A DNA stretch of 64,000 nt from Heliomarina sp018223035. Lineage in GTDB: Bacteria; Pseudomonadota; Alphaproteobacteria; Rhodobacterales; Rhodobacteraceae. The position numbers and the translations under genes were made by a program. Shown here one piece after another: positions 17,507-26,456 of the stretch (position 1 is the stretch's first letter; each line of letters begins with the position of its first letter). The notes beneath the pieces were generated by a model, which was given only the letters and a program-made list of their open reading frames with translations, was not told the origin of the DNA and did not search any database. Location: positions 1 through 64,000 of the forward strand of contig JAAEZD010000003.1 of assembly GCA_018223035.1 (NCBI GenBank), written 5' to 3'.

Positions 17507-17507
17507 C
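17493..17507 (+). repeat. attL: tRNA-Ser 3'-end copy of the island direct repeat
   Basis: The 15 bases CTTCGTCTCCGCCAC cover the 3' acceptor strand of the tRNA plus CCA and one following base. They recur exactly at 28275-28289. Integration into a tRNA 3' end with duplication of this segment is the standard behaviour of P4-type tyrosine recombinases. Confidence 0.8.
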
Positions 17508-17559
17508 CACACAGATTTATCTGATTGATTTTATGCGGAAAATTTTACTTCTCCGCTTT

Positions 17560-17581
17560 GCGTTCCCACATTTATTCCCAC
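17560..17581 (+). repeat. Island-end repeat, left copy (candidate recombinase arm site)
   Basis: The string GCGTTCCCACATTTATTCCC plus AC matches 28122-28143 at 21 of 22 positions. Each copy itself contains TTCCCAC twice, spaced 11 bases apart, one helical turn. Both copies lie between an att repeat and the nearest recombinase gene, which is where arm-type recombinase sites would be expected. Confidence 0.5.
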
Positions 17582-17608
17582 GCGCGCCATTTCTTTGGTC
17601 CGTGTAGG

Positions 17609-18646
17609 TCAGTCCTCAAGCACATCGTCGCCTGACCCGCCCGTAATCAGCGCACGCTGACGTTCACGGCTGAGCTGGCCGTAGCTGCGCAATGTCGTTA
17701 GCACATCGGTATGCCCGAGGTTCTGCGCCATGGCGACGAGTTCCGGCACCGTACAATCTTTGGTCGCGCGTCGCGCGAGCATGTGGCGGAAGGCGTGCGG
17801 ACCGAAGCTGTCGAGATTCGCTGCCTGGAATGCGGTGTTGACGATCTTGCGGACCGGCTCAGTACTTTTCCACGGTCGCCGGTCAAACCCTTCGGCAGCG
17901 AAGCCGGTGTTGGATTGCGGCGCGATGGCGGTTGCCGGGAAGAGCGGATCGTCCGGGCCATACAATGCCTCGTCATCGAGGTAGGTGATCCACGCCCGCA
18001 GTGCCGCTTGGGCCTCGGGGAAGCCTTTGGCAAAGAAAGTGTCAATGCGTTTGCCGAACTTCGTCGCCACCTCGCGCGGGTTCTGTGTAACCGATTTCTC
18101 GTCCAGATCGACATGCCTGATACGTAGCGAGATTAACGCGCCCACGCGGATGCCGGTAAGGCAAAGAAGCGCAAAGACCGCCTTATCACGCATCTCGCGC
18201 GGGGTAGTCGCGGGCATCATCTCGAAGGCGCGCTTCGCCTGCTTGACGCTGGGCGCTGGGCGAACCGGTGCGGCTCGGGCTTCGGCTTCGTCGCGGCGCG
18301 AAAGGTTGAAATATTCGGCATCTGATGTCCTGATCCGGCTGCGAAACCCGTCCTGCTGCGACAGCCACAACGTGAACTCGCGCAGTGTGGCCATGATCGC
18401 GCGGGCAGTAGATTTGCTCAGGGGCTTGCCGGCGGTCCCTTTGGCCTTTTCCAGGTAGGTGCGGAAACCCATCGCCCATTCGATATGGAACTTGTCGAAT
18501 TCCTGACGACCGTTCCAGACGTCGAACCGCTCCAGCGCCGCCAATTCCCGATCCAGCGTCTTGTCGGAAAGCTGGCGTGCATACTTGCGGTAGTCTACGA
18601 AGCGGCGTTTCAGGCGCTCGTTCTTCTCATTCGGTTTCTTAGACAT
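17609..18646 (-). CDS. Tyrosine recombinase / integrase (first of two in the island)
   Basis: This is a 345-residue protein with an N-terminal core-binding domain (about residues 10-120) and a C-terminal catalytic domain. The catalytic motifs are complete: arginine in CLTGIRVGALISL, HAFRHMLARR (HxxR), LGHTDVLTTLRSYGQ (His and nucleophilic Tyr). It ends next to the tRNA 3' end. The start at 18646 has a strong AAAGGAGG site. It is unlike the P4-type recombinase at the other end. It could have brought in the left half of the island or act in excision. Confidence 0.88.
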   Translation of the reverse strand: MSKKPNEKNERLKRRFVDYRKYARQLSDKTLDRELAALERFDVWNGRQEFDKFHIEWAMGFRTYLEKAKGTAGKPLSKSTARAIMATLREFTLWLSQQDGFRSRIRTSDAEYFNLSRRDEAEARAAPVRPAPSVKQAKRAFEMMPATTPREMRDKAVFALLCLTGIRVGALISLRIRHVDLDEKSVTQNPREVATKFGKRIDTFFAKGFPEAQAALRAWITYLDDEALYGPDDPLFPATAIAPQSNTGFAAEGFDRRPWKSTEPVRKIVNTAFQAANLDSFGPHAFRHMLARRATKDCTVPELVAMAQNLGHTDVLTTLRSYGQLSRERQRALITGGSGDDVLED

Positions 18647-18750
18647 ATCGGCCTCCTTTCAGGCTCTCAGGGAGTGGCAAAACGGATGCCGGTCTGCTGG
18701 GGCGGAAAGTGGAAAAACAAGGGGAGCACTGTCCACCACCTTAATCTTAG

Positions 18751-19164
18751 CTATTGCCGCGTAATTTTGAGGTCGAGTGTTCGGACGATTTGGGGGATGA
18801 GGACTTTGGCAACAGGCTTGGAGACGACTGTCGCGCAGGCCTCACAAAGCGCCGTCAGTTTGGCGCGACCGTTCTTGATCTCGCAGTCTGCCATTCCTCC
18901 CGCCGCCCCCCGTTCTTTGCGACAGCTGAAGCAGTAGAACGTGTTGATCTTGGTCTTGGTGGAGCGGCTTTCGCGCTTAGACTTGATGTAGTCGCGCAGA
19001 TCGTCGCCCCGGATCAGCACGGGCCGCGTGCCGTCCATGACGCGCAACCCGTCCGATGCCCAATTGCGGACGGTACGGGGAGAGACGCCGGAAACCGCCG
19101 CCGCCTCTTCGATGGTGTAGCAGCGGAAAGACTTGATCCCGCTCAGGCGCGCTTGCTTTGGCAT
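18751..19164 (-). CDS. Helix-turn-helix protein with C-terminal zinc-ribbon-like region
   Basis: The 137-residue protein begins with a MerR/excisionase-like helix-turn-helix (YTIEEAAAVSGVSPRTVRNW, then GDDLRDYIKSKR). It continues with a four-cysteine pattern, FYCFSCRK and later ALCEACATV, that could bind zinc. Comparable proteins accompany tyrosine recombinases in islands and act as recombination directionality factors or regulators. It lies 104 bases upstream of the first recombinase on the same strand. The function is inferred from context. Confidence 0.65.
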   Translation of the reverse strand: MPKQARLSGIKSFRCYTIEEAAAVSGVSPRTVRNWASDGLRVMDGTRPVLIRGDDLRDYIKSKRESRSTKTKINTFYCFSCRKERGAAGGMADCEIKNGRAKLTALCEACATVVSKPVAKVLIPQIVRTLDLKITRQ

Positions 19165-19171
19165 CCGCGCC

Positions 19172-19386
19172 TCACTCGCCCGCCGGGGCTTCGTTCCGCT
19201 TCAACCAGTCGCGCAGCGCCTCCAAGATGATCAGGCGGCGCGTGCCGATCTTGACGCTTTTCAGGTCGCCCGACGACAGGGCGGCGTAGAGCGTGTCCGT
19301 CCGATGCTGCACAGGCGGGCGGCCTCGTTGGGGGAAACCGCGATGATCTGCGTGGCTTGGTTGATGATGTCGATTGCGTCCGTCAT
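19172..19386 (-). pseudogene. Small excisionase-like protein, frameshifted
   Basis: A start at 19386 gives MTDAIDIINQATQIIAVSPN and EAARLCSIGRT, the first half of a helix-turn-helix. The second half, TLYAALSSGDLKSVKIGTRR and LIILEALRDWLKR, is in another frame, which is open to 19172. A single-base change near 19310 would restore one 71-residue protein of the AlpA/excisionase type. Either the gene is broken or the sequence has an error there. It sits just upstream of the zinc-ribbon protein gene. Confidence 0.65.
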
Positions 19387-19470
19387 GGCCCATACTCCTT
19401 TGCTGGGATGCATGTGGACGGTGGCGGACGGGGCCTGGATACGAATAGCGCTGGGGTTTCTATCCAGTTT

Positions 19471-20283
19471 CTATCCAGACCGGGCTTTGGTGACGTAAGC
19501 CTTAACGGTTGGCAATGACGGCGCATCTGAGCCGAGCTTAGCATTCAACAACTCATGAACGGCTTTCGCCTCTTCATTGCGCCCACTCATTGCTTGCCCG
19601 GTTCTGAGCCGTGATTTGATCAGCGTCATGCACTTTTCACGAAAGCGATTCGGCGCTCCGGTCTTTGCCGATGCCGGGACGCCGACAATGGCATGAAGTT
19701 CGACGGCAGGGTCAAGTGATTTGCCCGTCGGCGACAATGTCACGAGTTCGACAAGGGCCAAGGTCGCTGCCCCAAAAACGGGCAATCGCCCGCAAGCCGT
19801 GACGACAATCCGCCAAGCCGAGGCGATTTCGCGGGAGAGCGCATCCGCCAATTCCCGCGCGTCCTCTGCGTCCCGAAGCCGAGGGTGAAAGTAGAGCGTG
19901 ATGTCGCCGTGGTCCGTCTTCACCGCACCGATACGCCAAGTGTTGCCGTAGACGGGTGTTGTCTTGCGCCGAGCGCAGGCAAATGTTTCGGCAAGGTGTT
20001 CGATCAGTGCAGGCAGGTCCGGTTCAACGGCGGCAATGTCCTGGCGCTCCAGATTTACAAAGCCAAGGTCGGGGCAGAAATGCCCGTATGCGCCGTCATC
20101 GAAGATCACTTCGGCTGCATGGGCATTCTCGCAATCCATGCAGACGACCGAAGAGACGACGCCAGCCTCGCGCAACAGTCCGCATGATAACAGGGCGGAA
20201 ACGTCTCGATCATGACCAAAGGTGGCGACACAGACCTTGCCCCCGTGGCAAATGACTTTGCCAAGCAGGTTAACGGCGCTCAC
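19471..20283 (-). CDS. Unrecognised protein, second gene of an overlapping pair
   Basis: This is a 270-residue protein that I do not recognise. Near residue 48 it has CMDCENAH and later YGHFCPDLGFVNL, which could form a small metal site. The middle (about residues 90-160) alternates strands and helices with WRIGAVKTDHGDITLYFHPR. The C-terminal 60 residues look helical and positively charged, possibly DNA-binding. It starts with GTG at 20283, overlapping the stop of the 407-residue gene by four bases (GTGA), so the two are co-translated. The pair is divergent from the type III restriction-modification operon, with 197 bases between the start codons. The partner, location and absence of transport or metabolic motifs suggest an accessory or defence function, but this is inference. 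Confidence 0.6.
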   Translation of the reverse strand: MSAVNLLGKVICHGGKVCVATFGHDRDVSALLSCGLLREAGVVSSVVCMDCENAHAAEVIFDDGAYGHFCPDLGFVNLERQDIAAVEPDLPALIEHLAETFACARRKTTPVYGNTWRIGAVKTDHGDITLYFHPRLRDAEDARELADALSREIASAWRIVVTACGRLPVFGAATLALVELVTLSPTGKSLDPAVELHAIVGVPASAKTGAPNRFREKCMTLIKSRLRTGQAMSGRNEEAKAVHELLNAKLGSDAPSLPTVKAYVTKARSG

Positions 20284-21503
20284 GCGAAATCTTCGAACAA
20301 GTCTTCGGTTTTCGGCGGAGGCGCGAGCAATTGCCAGCGCTCCAGAAGTCCGAAGACAAAATGGCGGTCGGTTTCCGTCTTGTTCGGCAAGGTGGTCGTG
20401 TTCGGGGTCTTCAACGTGACTGTAAGGGTCCGCTGGCGTTTTCCGTCGCGGGCCTCCACGACGATGCGCAGGGTCGCGGTGGTGATGGTCCAGCCGCCAG
20501 CCCTAAGCGGTGACGTCGTGCCAAACCTTCGCTCAAGAAATTGATAGATCGTCTCGTCCTCCCCGCGCTTCTCGAATCGCGCGAACCCGCCGCCAATCGA
20601 ATAGAAATCCAACGAAGAGACCTCCACCCTCTCAACACCGTCCGCCGGTTCGGTTGTGAATTTTGGCTGCGAGCGCAGAACGTCCAAAAGGACTTCGCGG
20701 CGGGGCACTTCCACAGGCGCAGTGGAATCGGGAGCGAAGTGCTTGGTGAAAGATGCGGCGTATTTATCCCGTACTTTCTTTCCACCGCGCGCGGCAATTT
20801 CCACGATCCGCGAGTTGGCATCACAGGCTAGGCCGACTTCCACGACCTTCTGCACCAATTGCCTTTCCAAGGTTGCAGACGATCCGAATGCCAATTCGCT
20901 TTCGGCCCTGTCTTCGACGTAGATCGTCGCCTGCGTGATTTCGGTTTCTTCGCCCGTAGTTGGATGAACGCGGATCGACTTGAACCAATCCGCCTCGCTT
21001 CGCCGATGCTCTGCCACATCAAGGATGTCCATCACGTCACGCAAGAAGGCGCTTCGGGCCTCTTCATCGTCCAGCGCCCAGGGCTTCCCGTCCTGATCAA
21101 ATTGAAACCCGGCCCAGCCTTTCCCGCCGGAATACCGCAAGAGCGACGTGTCCGCCGAAACGCGGTCGATGATCTTGGGGTGTGATATGGCGAGCATCAA
21201 AAGGATGTCTTGAATCCCTTCAAACCCTTCAAGGTCTATACCCTGCCCAGCGCAGACCCGCTCCGCCGCCGTCAAACCATTGGCATCGGCAAGGGTGTGC
21301 AGGTGGTCAAGCTCGGCTTTCACCTTGTCCTGCTGGCGATCTGGCAGGCCGCTCAGAAGTTCTTCGATGGAACGAACGAATGTCGTGCCCCGCCCCGCAC
21401 TGGTCCAGTCGAAATCTTCGGGCGCGGTCACGTGCCGTGCCTCCAGGAACGCTTTCAACCGAGCCGGTGGAGCCTTTCGCAGTAACCCGCTGTATGATGC
21501 CAT
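20280..21503 (-). CDS. Unrecognised protein, first gene of an overlapping pair
   Basis: The 407-residue protein shows no family motif that I can name. It appears soluble, with a helical N-terminal half (about residues 1-150, containing LPDRQQDKVKAELDHLHTLA). A conserved-looking centre, IYVEDRAESELAFGSSATLE, is followed by EVGLACDANSRIVEIAARGGKKVRDKYAASF. The C-terminal beta-rich segment (TATLRIVVEARDGKRQRTLTV) ends in a hydrophobic-acidic tail. It starts at ATG 21503 and shares a short divergent promoter region with the type III methylase gene. Being first in a two-gene overlapping operon beside a restriction system, it is a candidate regulator, sensor or effector of that system. Confidence 0.6.
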   Translation of the reverse strand: MASYSGLLRKAPPARLKAFLEARHVTAPEDFDWTSAGRGTTFVRSIEELLSGLPDRQQDKVKAELDHLHTLADANGLTAAERVCAGQGIDLEGFEGIQDILLMLAISHPKIIDRVSADTSLLRYSGGKGWAGFQFDQDGKPWALDDEEARSAFLRDVMDILDVAEHRRSEADWFKSIRVHPTTGEETEITQATIYVEDRAESELAFGSSATLERQLVQKVVEVGLACDANSRIVEIAARGGKKVRDKYAASFTKHFAPDSTAPVEVPRREVLLDVLRSQPKFTTEPADGVERVEVSSLDFYSIGGGFARFEKRGEDETIYQFLERRFGTTSPLRAGGWTITTATLRIVVEARDGKRQRTLTVTLKTPNTTTLPNKTETDRHFVFGLLERWQLLAPPPKTEDLFEDFA

Positions 21504-21700
21504 AGCTTGTGCCCGCTTGGTTTACCTTGCGAAAATATGGGGTTCGCGGGAATTCGGATTAAGGTATTTGTGTTCACGTGGACTTTGCCATATCGCTTGT
21601 ATTGCTACGCTGCCTGTGCTGTTGAATGGATCCCTGTCGTAATCATAGTGTCCGGGCATGTCCGCAGATTGAACGATTTGAATTGGCAGGAGCCTGAGCA

Positions 21701-23830
21701 ATGTCCCGTCTGACCGATCTGATTGCCCAGGCGAAATCCAAGGACGCCGATCTGGGGCGGGAGTTGGAGCGAGAGTTCAAGGCGCTGGCCAGTCGGCGGT
21801 CCTTCGGGCTGAACTTTGAACGGCACACGCCGGAGTCGGTGGAACTGCCCGGCAGGCCCATCCGCAAGGGTGACAAGGTGCGGGTGCTGCCGCCCCGTGG
21901 CAGCACCGAAAAGGGCGACAAGCGGCTGTGGAAGGTGACGGGCACCACCAAGGCCGATGGGAAGCGGGTGGCGCAGCTTGACTTGATCGGGGCGGAGACG
22001 GCCGAGACGCAGACCGTGCCGGTGGATGACCTGATCGTGGTGGCCGAGTTCCGCGACTACATCTATCCCGGCCTTGTCAGCACCGGGAAGGTGGAGCGCT
22101 GCGGCGACAAGCCGTTTCATACCGTGATCAACGGAGAAAACTTCCACGCCCTGGAGGCGCTGACCTTCACCCATCGGGGAAAAGTGGACGTGATCTATAT
22201 TGATCCGCCCTACAACACCGGGGCGAAGGACTGGAAATACAATAACGATTACGTTGAAGGGGACGATCTCTACCGCCATTCGAAATGGCTGGCATTCATG
22301 GAACGGCGGTTGAAGATTGCCCGCACGCTCTTGAAGCCGGAGTGCGCGGTGCTAATCGCAACAATCGACGAAAAAGAGTTTCTGAGACTTGGGATGCTGT
22401 TAGAGCAAACATTCCCTGAAGCTCAGGTTCAGATGGTGAGTTCTGTCATCAACCCCTCAGGCGCAGCGCGAACGTCTGCCTTCCGGCGCACCGATGAATA
22501 CATATTTTTTGTGTTTCTTGGGGGGGCAGGCCCTGCCGAACTGCCCCTTCCCGTTGAATGGAGAATTACCAAAGACAGCCGCGCTGAAAAACTTAGATGG
22601 GATGGATTGCTTCGTTCAGGTAGCCACACCCAGCGCGAGGATCGTCCAAACCAATTCTATCCGATTTATGCACATTTGATTGACGGAACGCCGCTGATTC
22701 ATTCAATCGGTGAAACGTTCTTTGGCGACGATCACAGGAAAGAGGGCTGCCCAGATGGAACAGTCGCAATTTGGCCAATACGCAGCAACGGATCACAAGG
22801 GAACTGGCAGGTTGGGGCTGAAAGTGCCCGAAATCTCTTGGCGCAAGGTTACCTGAAACTTGGCAAGTGGAGGGGGGCTGACACTGCCGTTTCATATATC
22901 AAACGCGGTGGAATTGCAAAAATCGAAGCCGGCATATTTCCTGTCGTTGATCGTGATAAAGATGGGTCAGTTATCGTTGACGACTCTGAATATAGTTCAC
23001 AGTTCATTCCAGGAACGCAGTGGCGCCTTCCATCACATAGCGCAGAACAAGGTGGAACGAAGCTGTTGCGTGCATTACTTCCTGATAGGAAGTTTCCTTT
23101 CCCCAAAAGCCTTTTTGCCGTTGAAGATGCTATACGTTTCTTTGCTGCAAAAAATCAGACAGCTACGGTCCTCGACTTCTTTTCTGGGTCGGGGACAACC
23201 TCACACGCCGTAATGCGCCTAAACCGTCAAGACGGAGGCAGGCGGCAGTGCATTTCTGTTACCAACAATGAAGTGTCTGCGGATGAACAGGTTGCTTTGC
23301 GAAAGTCTGGCCTACGTCCCGGCGATGCCGAATGGGAGAAATGGGGTATTTGTGACTACATCACCAAGCCCCGGATCAAAGCTGCGATCACGGGCCAGAC
23401 CCCGGACGGCAAGCCGATCAAGGGCGACTACAAGTTCACCGACGAATTTCCGATGGCAGATGGGTTCGAGGAAAACGCCGAGTTCTTCACACTGACCTAT
23501 GAAACCCCGGTCTCGATCAGCCACAACCGCGCCTTCGCCCGCATTGCGCCCCTGCTGTGGATGCGCGCGGGCAGCGAGGGGCGGCGCATAGACGCGCTGC
23601 CAGAGGCCGGATGGGCCGTGGCCGATACCTATGGCCTGCTGACCGATCTGGACGCCGCTGCACCCTTTGTGGACGCGGTAGAGGCCAAGGGCGGCATTCG
23701 CATCGCCTATATCGTCACCGACGACGACCGGCGCTTTCAATCCGTCGCCCAGCGCCTGCCAGACGGGGTAGAGGCGGTGCGGCTTTACGAATCCTACCTG
23801 ACCAATTTCCGCTTTTCGATGGGGCGCTGA
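21701..23830 (+). CDS. Type III restriction-modification methyltransferase (Mod), beta-class adenine-N6
   Basis: This is a 709-residue protein. Methylase motif IV, DPPYN, lies at residues 168-172. Motif I, DFFSGSGTTSHAVM, lies near residue 490, so the order is the beta class typical of Mod subunits. Mod methylates an asymmetric site and gives the complex its specificity. The region between the motifs is the target-recognition part and has clearly lower GC than both ends of the same gene, which suggests replacement by recombination. The start at 21701 has GCAGGAG upstream. The restriction gene begins three bases after its stop. Confidence 0.92.
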   Translation: MSRLTDLIAQAKSKDADLGRELEREFKALASRRSFGLNFERHTPESVELPGRPIRKGDKVRVLPPRGSTEKGDKRLWKVTGTTKADGKRVAQLDLIGAETAETQTVPVDDLIVVAEFRDYIYPGLVSTGKVERCGDKPFHTVINGENFHALEALTFTHRGKVDVIYIDPPYNTGAKDWKYNNDYVEGDDLYRHSKWLAFMERRLKIARTLLKPECAVLIATIDEKEFLRLGMLLEQTFPEAQVQMVSSVINPSGAARTSAFRRTDEYIFFVFLGGAGPAELPLPVEWRITKDSRAEKLRWDGLLRSGSHTQREDRPNQFYPIYAHLIDGTPLIHSIGETFFGDDHRKEGCPDGTVAIWPIRSNGSQGNWQVGAESARNLLAQGYLKLGKWRGADTAVSYIKRGGIAKIEAGIFPVVDRDKDGSVIVDDSEYSSQFIPGTQWRLPSHSAEQGGTKLLRALLPDRKFPFPKSLFAVEDAIRFFAAKNQTATVLDFFSGSGTTSHAVMRLNRQDGGRRQCISVTNNEVSADEQVALRKSGLRPGDAEWEKWGICDYITKPRIKAAITGQTPDGKPIKGDYKFTDEFPMADGFEENAEFFTLTYETPVSISHNRAFARIAPLLWMRAGSEGRRIDALPEAGWAVADTYGLLTDLDAAAPFVDAVEAKGGIRIAYIVTDDDRRFQSVAQRLPDGVEAVRLYESYLTNFRFSMGR

Positions 23831-23833
23831 GAC

Positions 23834-26422
23834 ATGAAATTCACGCTCAAGGATTATCAGGACGACGCGGTTGCCCAGGTTCTGGACCGGCTCAAGAAGG
23901 CACGCAAATGGTGGCATGAGGACAAGGTGGACACAGCCTTTTCGCTGACCGCCACCACGGGCGCGGGCAAGACGGTCATGGCCGCTGCGGTGTTCGAGGC
24001 GCTGTTCTTTGGCTCTGACGATTACGATTTCGAGGCCGATCCCGGCGCGGTGGTGATCTGGTTTTCCGATGACCCGTCGCTGAACGAACAATCCAAGTTC
24101 CGCCTGATGGAAGCTGCCGACAAGCTGACGGTGTCCGACCTGATCACGGTGGAAAACACCTTCTCGCGCGAGAAGTTCGAGGCGGGCAAGATTTACTTCC
24201 TCAACACCCAGAAGCTGAGCAAGACAAGCCTTCTGGTGCGCGGGCATGACCCCGAGGATAACGGGGTGGAGGTGGTGAACGGCCTGCCGCTCATGCCCGA
24301 TGCGCGGTCGCACACGATCTGGGGCACGATCCGCAACACCATCGAAGACCCCGATCTGACGCTCTATCTGGTGCTGGACGAAGCGCACCGGGGGATGCGC
24401 GACACGGTGCAGGGCACCAAGACCATCGTGACGCGGCTGATTAACGGTCAGGGCGGTGTGCCGGGCGTGCCGGTGGTTTGGGGTGTTTCGGCGACTGTTC
24501 AGCGGTTCGATGAAGCCGTGAAGAACATGCAGGACCGCACGGCGCTGCCCAATGTGATGGTGAATTCCAAGCTGGTGCAGGATTCCGGCCTGTTGAAGGA
24601 CACGATCAATCTGGACGTGCCGGATGAGACGGGCGATTTCGCCACGGTGCTGTTGCGGCGCGGAACGACGAAGCTGCGCGACATCACGAAGGCTTGGGAC
24701 GCCTATGCGGCGGAGCAGGGCGACAGCGGCAAGGTGACGCCACTCATGGTGTTGCAGGTGCCCAACACGCCCAGCGGGGACGATGTAGGGGCATGGTTGA
24801 AGGTCATTTTCGATACCTGGCCCGATCTGCCGCACGACTGCGTCTACAACGTCTTTGGAGAGAAGAAGACCGAGAACTTCGGCGGCTATGCCGTGCCCTA
24901 CATCGCGCCTGAGCGGGTGCAGGAAAGCGAGCATGTGCGCGTCCTTCTGGCCAAGGAAGCGATCAGCACCGGCTGGGATTGCCCCCGTGCCGAGGTGATG
25001 GTGTCCTTCCGGGCTGCAAGCGACCAGACCCACATAACGCAGCTGCTGGGTCGGATGGTGCGGACCCCGCTGGCGCGGCGCATCCCCGGCAATGAACGGC
25101 TAAACGCGGTTGACTGCCTTTTACCGAACTTTAACCAGGCGACGGTCAAGGCGGTGGTGCAATCGCTGATGACCGGCGGCGATCTGGGCGACACGCTGCC
25201 CGGACGCCGGGTGTTGATCAATCCGAAGGAAATGTCGCCCAACCCGGCAGTGCCGCAGGAGGTGTGGGACAAGCTGTTGTGGCTGCCCTCCAAAACCCTG
25301 CCCAAGAAACAGGCGAGGCCCATCAAGCGGCTGACCGGGCTGGCGCACGAGTTGGCAGCGGATGCGATCCTGCCCGATGCCGGAAAGGCGGCTCACGCGC
25401 ACCTTCATGGGCTGCTGGACAAGGCACAGACCGACTATGCCGAGGCTATCGAGAAGGCGCGGAAAGCGGTCCTGACGGTTGAAGGCAAGACAGGTCGCGC
25501 GGCGGTAGGCAGCATCGACATGACCTTTGACGATTTCGTTGAAGACGCCGATCTGGCCGTGATCGAAGACGCTTACAAACGCTCCGCCCGCATGATCTCG
25601 CCCGATGTGGCAAAGACCTACAGCGAATACCTGGCCGAGAAGAACGGCGCGGATGAGGACGAAGAAGAAGCCCTGATCGAAGCCCATACGGACGTTGCGG
25701 CTATCGGTCTGGTCCCGGCGGTCAAGGACGATCTGGAAAAGGCAGCCGAGGCGCTGGCAAACGAATGGCTGACCACCCACGAGGCGGCTATCAAGGCCCT
25801 GAGCGACGAGCGGCAGGACGTCTACCGCGAACTACGGGAACTGAGTGCCAACCCCCTGGACGTGTCGCTGGCGATGCCGCGCAACAGCTTGCAGCCGACC
25901 GTAGAAGTCAAGGAAAGCGGGGCTGAGGAAGCATTGCCGCTCTATGATCATCACTTGCTCTGCGACGAGAACGGCAAGTTCCCTGCGCTGTTCAATTCGT
26001 GGGAACTGGAAGTGCTAACCAAGGAGGCCCAGCGCGACGATTTCTTGGCCTGGTATCGCAACCCGTCTTCCGCCAGCCCGGAGTCGCTGGGCATTACCTA
26101 CCCCGAAGGCGGACAGGAGAGCATCATGCGGCCTGACTTCATTTTCTTCACCAAGGGTGAGGATGGCGCGGTGCAGGCGAACATCATTGACCCCCACGGG
26201 CAGCACCTTGCCGACTCGCTGCCCAAGCTGTTGGGGTTGGCGAACTATGCAGAAGGGCGCGGAAGCCATTTCGGGCGGATCGAAGCGGTTGCGAAGGTGG
26301 GGGATAGATACAGGTCGCTTGATTTGAGGGATTCAGATGTGCTTGCCGCAATTCGCCTCGGTCCAAGCGCAAAGGCCTTGTTCGAGGGTGCAAAAGCAAA
26401 ACCCTACCCTAGCGCTGCCTAA
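23834..26422 (+). CDS. Type III restriction-modification helicase-nuclease (Res)
   Basis: This is an 862-residue superfamily 2 protein. Motif I ATTGAGKT is at residues 40-47. A DEAH box (VLDEAHRGM) lies near 182, motif III GVSATVQR near 217 and motif VI QLLGRMVRTP near 403. The C-terminal endonuclease-like region has RPDFIFF near 766, but about 20 residues later IIDPHG stands where a PD-(D/E)xK enzyme would show (D/E)xK. The nuclease may therefore use a variant site or be inactive. Res needs Mod to bind DNA and cleaves after ATP-dependent translocation or diffusion. It directly follows mod and is followed by the small CXXCXG gene. Confidence 0.9.
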   Translation: MKFTLKDYQDDAVAQVLDRLKKARKWWHEDKVDTAFSLTATTGAGKTVMAAAVFEALFFGSDDYDFEADPGAVVIWFSDDPSLNEQSKFRLMEAADKLTVSDLITVENTFSREKFEAGKIYFLNTQKLSKTSLLVRGHDPEDNGVEVVNGLPLMPDARSHTIWGTIRNTIEDPDLTLYLVLDEAHRGMRDTVQGTKTIVTRLINGQGGVPGVPVVWGVSATVQRFDEAVKNMQDRTALPNVMVNSKLVQDSGLLKDTINLDVPDETGDFATVLLRRGTTKLRDITKAWDAYAAEQGDSGKVTPLMVLQVPNTPSGDDVGAWLKVIFDTWPDLPHDCVYNVFGEKKTENFGGYAVPYIAPERVQESEHVRVLLAKEAISTGWDCPRAEVMVSFRAASDQTHITQLLGRMVRTPLARRIPGNERLNAVDCLLPNFNQATVKAVVQSLMTGGDLGDTLPGRRVLINPKEMSPNPAVPQEVWDKLLWLPSKTLPKKQARPIKRLTGLAHELAADAILPDAGKAAHAHLHGLLDKAQTDYAEAIEKARKAVLTVEGKTGRAAVGSIDMTFDDFVEDADLAVIEDAYKRSARMISPDVAKTYSEYLAEKNGADEDEEEALIEAHTDVAAIGLVPAVKDDLEKAAEALANEWLTTHEAAIKALSDERQDVYRELRELSANPLDVSLAMPRNSLQPTVEVKESGAEEALPLYDHHLLCDENGKFPALFNSWELEVLTKEAQRDDFLAWYRNPSSASPESLGITYPEGGQESIMRPDFIFFTKGEDGAVQANIIDPHGQHLADSLPKLLGLANYAEGRGSHFGRIEAVAKVGDRYRSLDLRDSDVLAAIRLGPSAKALFEGAKAKPYPSAA

Positions 26423-26456
26423 GGTAAGAATTTTCGATTGAGAGGGGACTTTTTAT

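Noticed and set aside
23312..25033. 573-codon minus-strand frame opposite mod and res
   Set aside because: It is a His/Arg/Gln-rich antisense shadow of two well-supported genes, with no motif or ribosome site.
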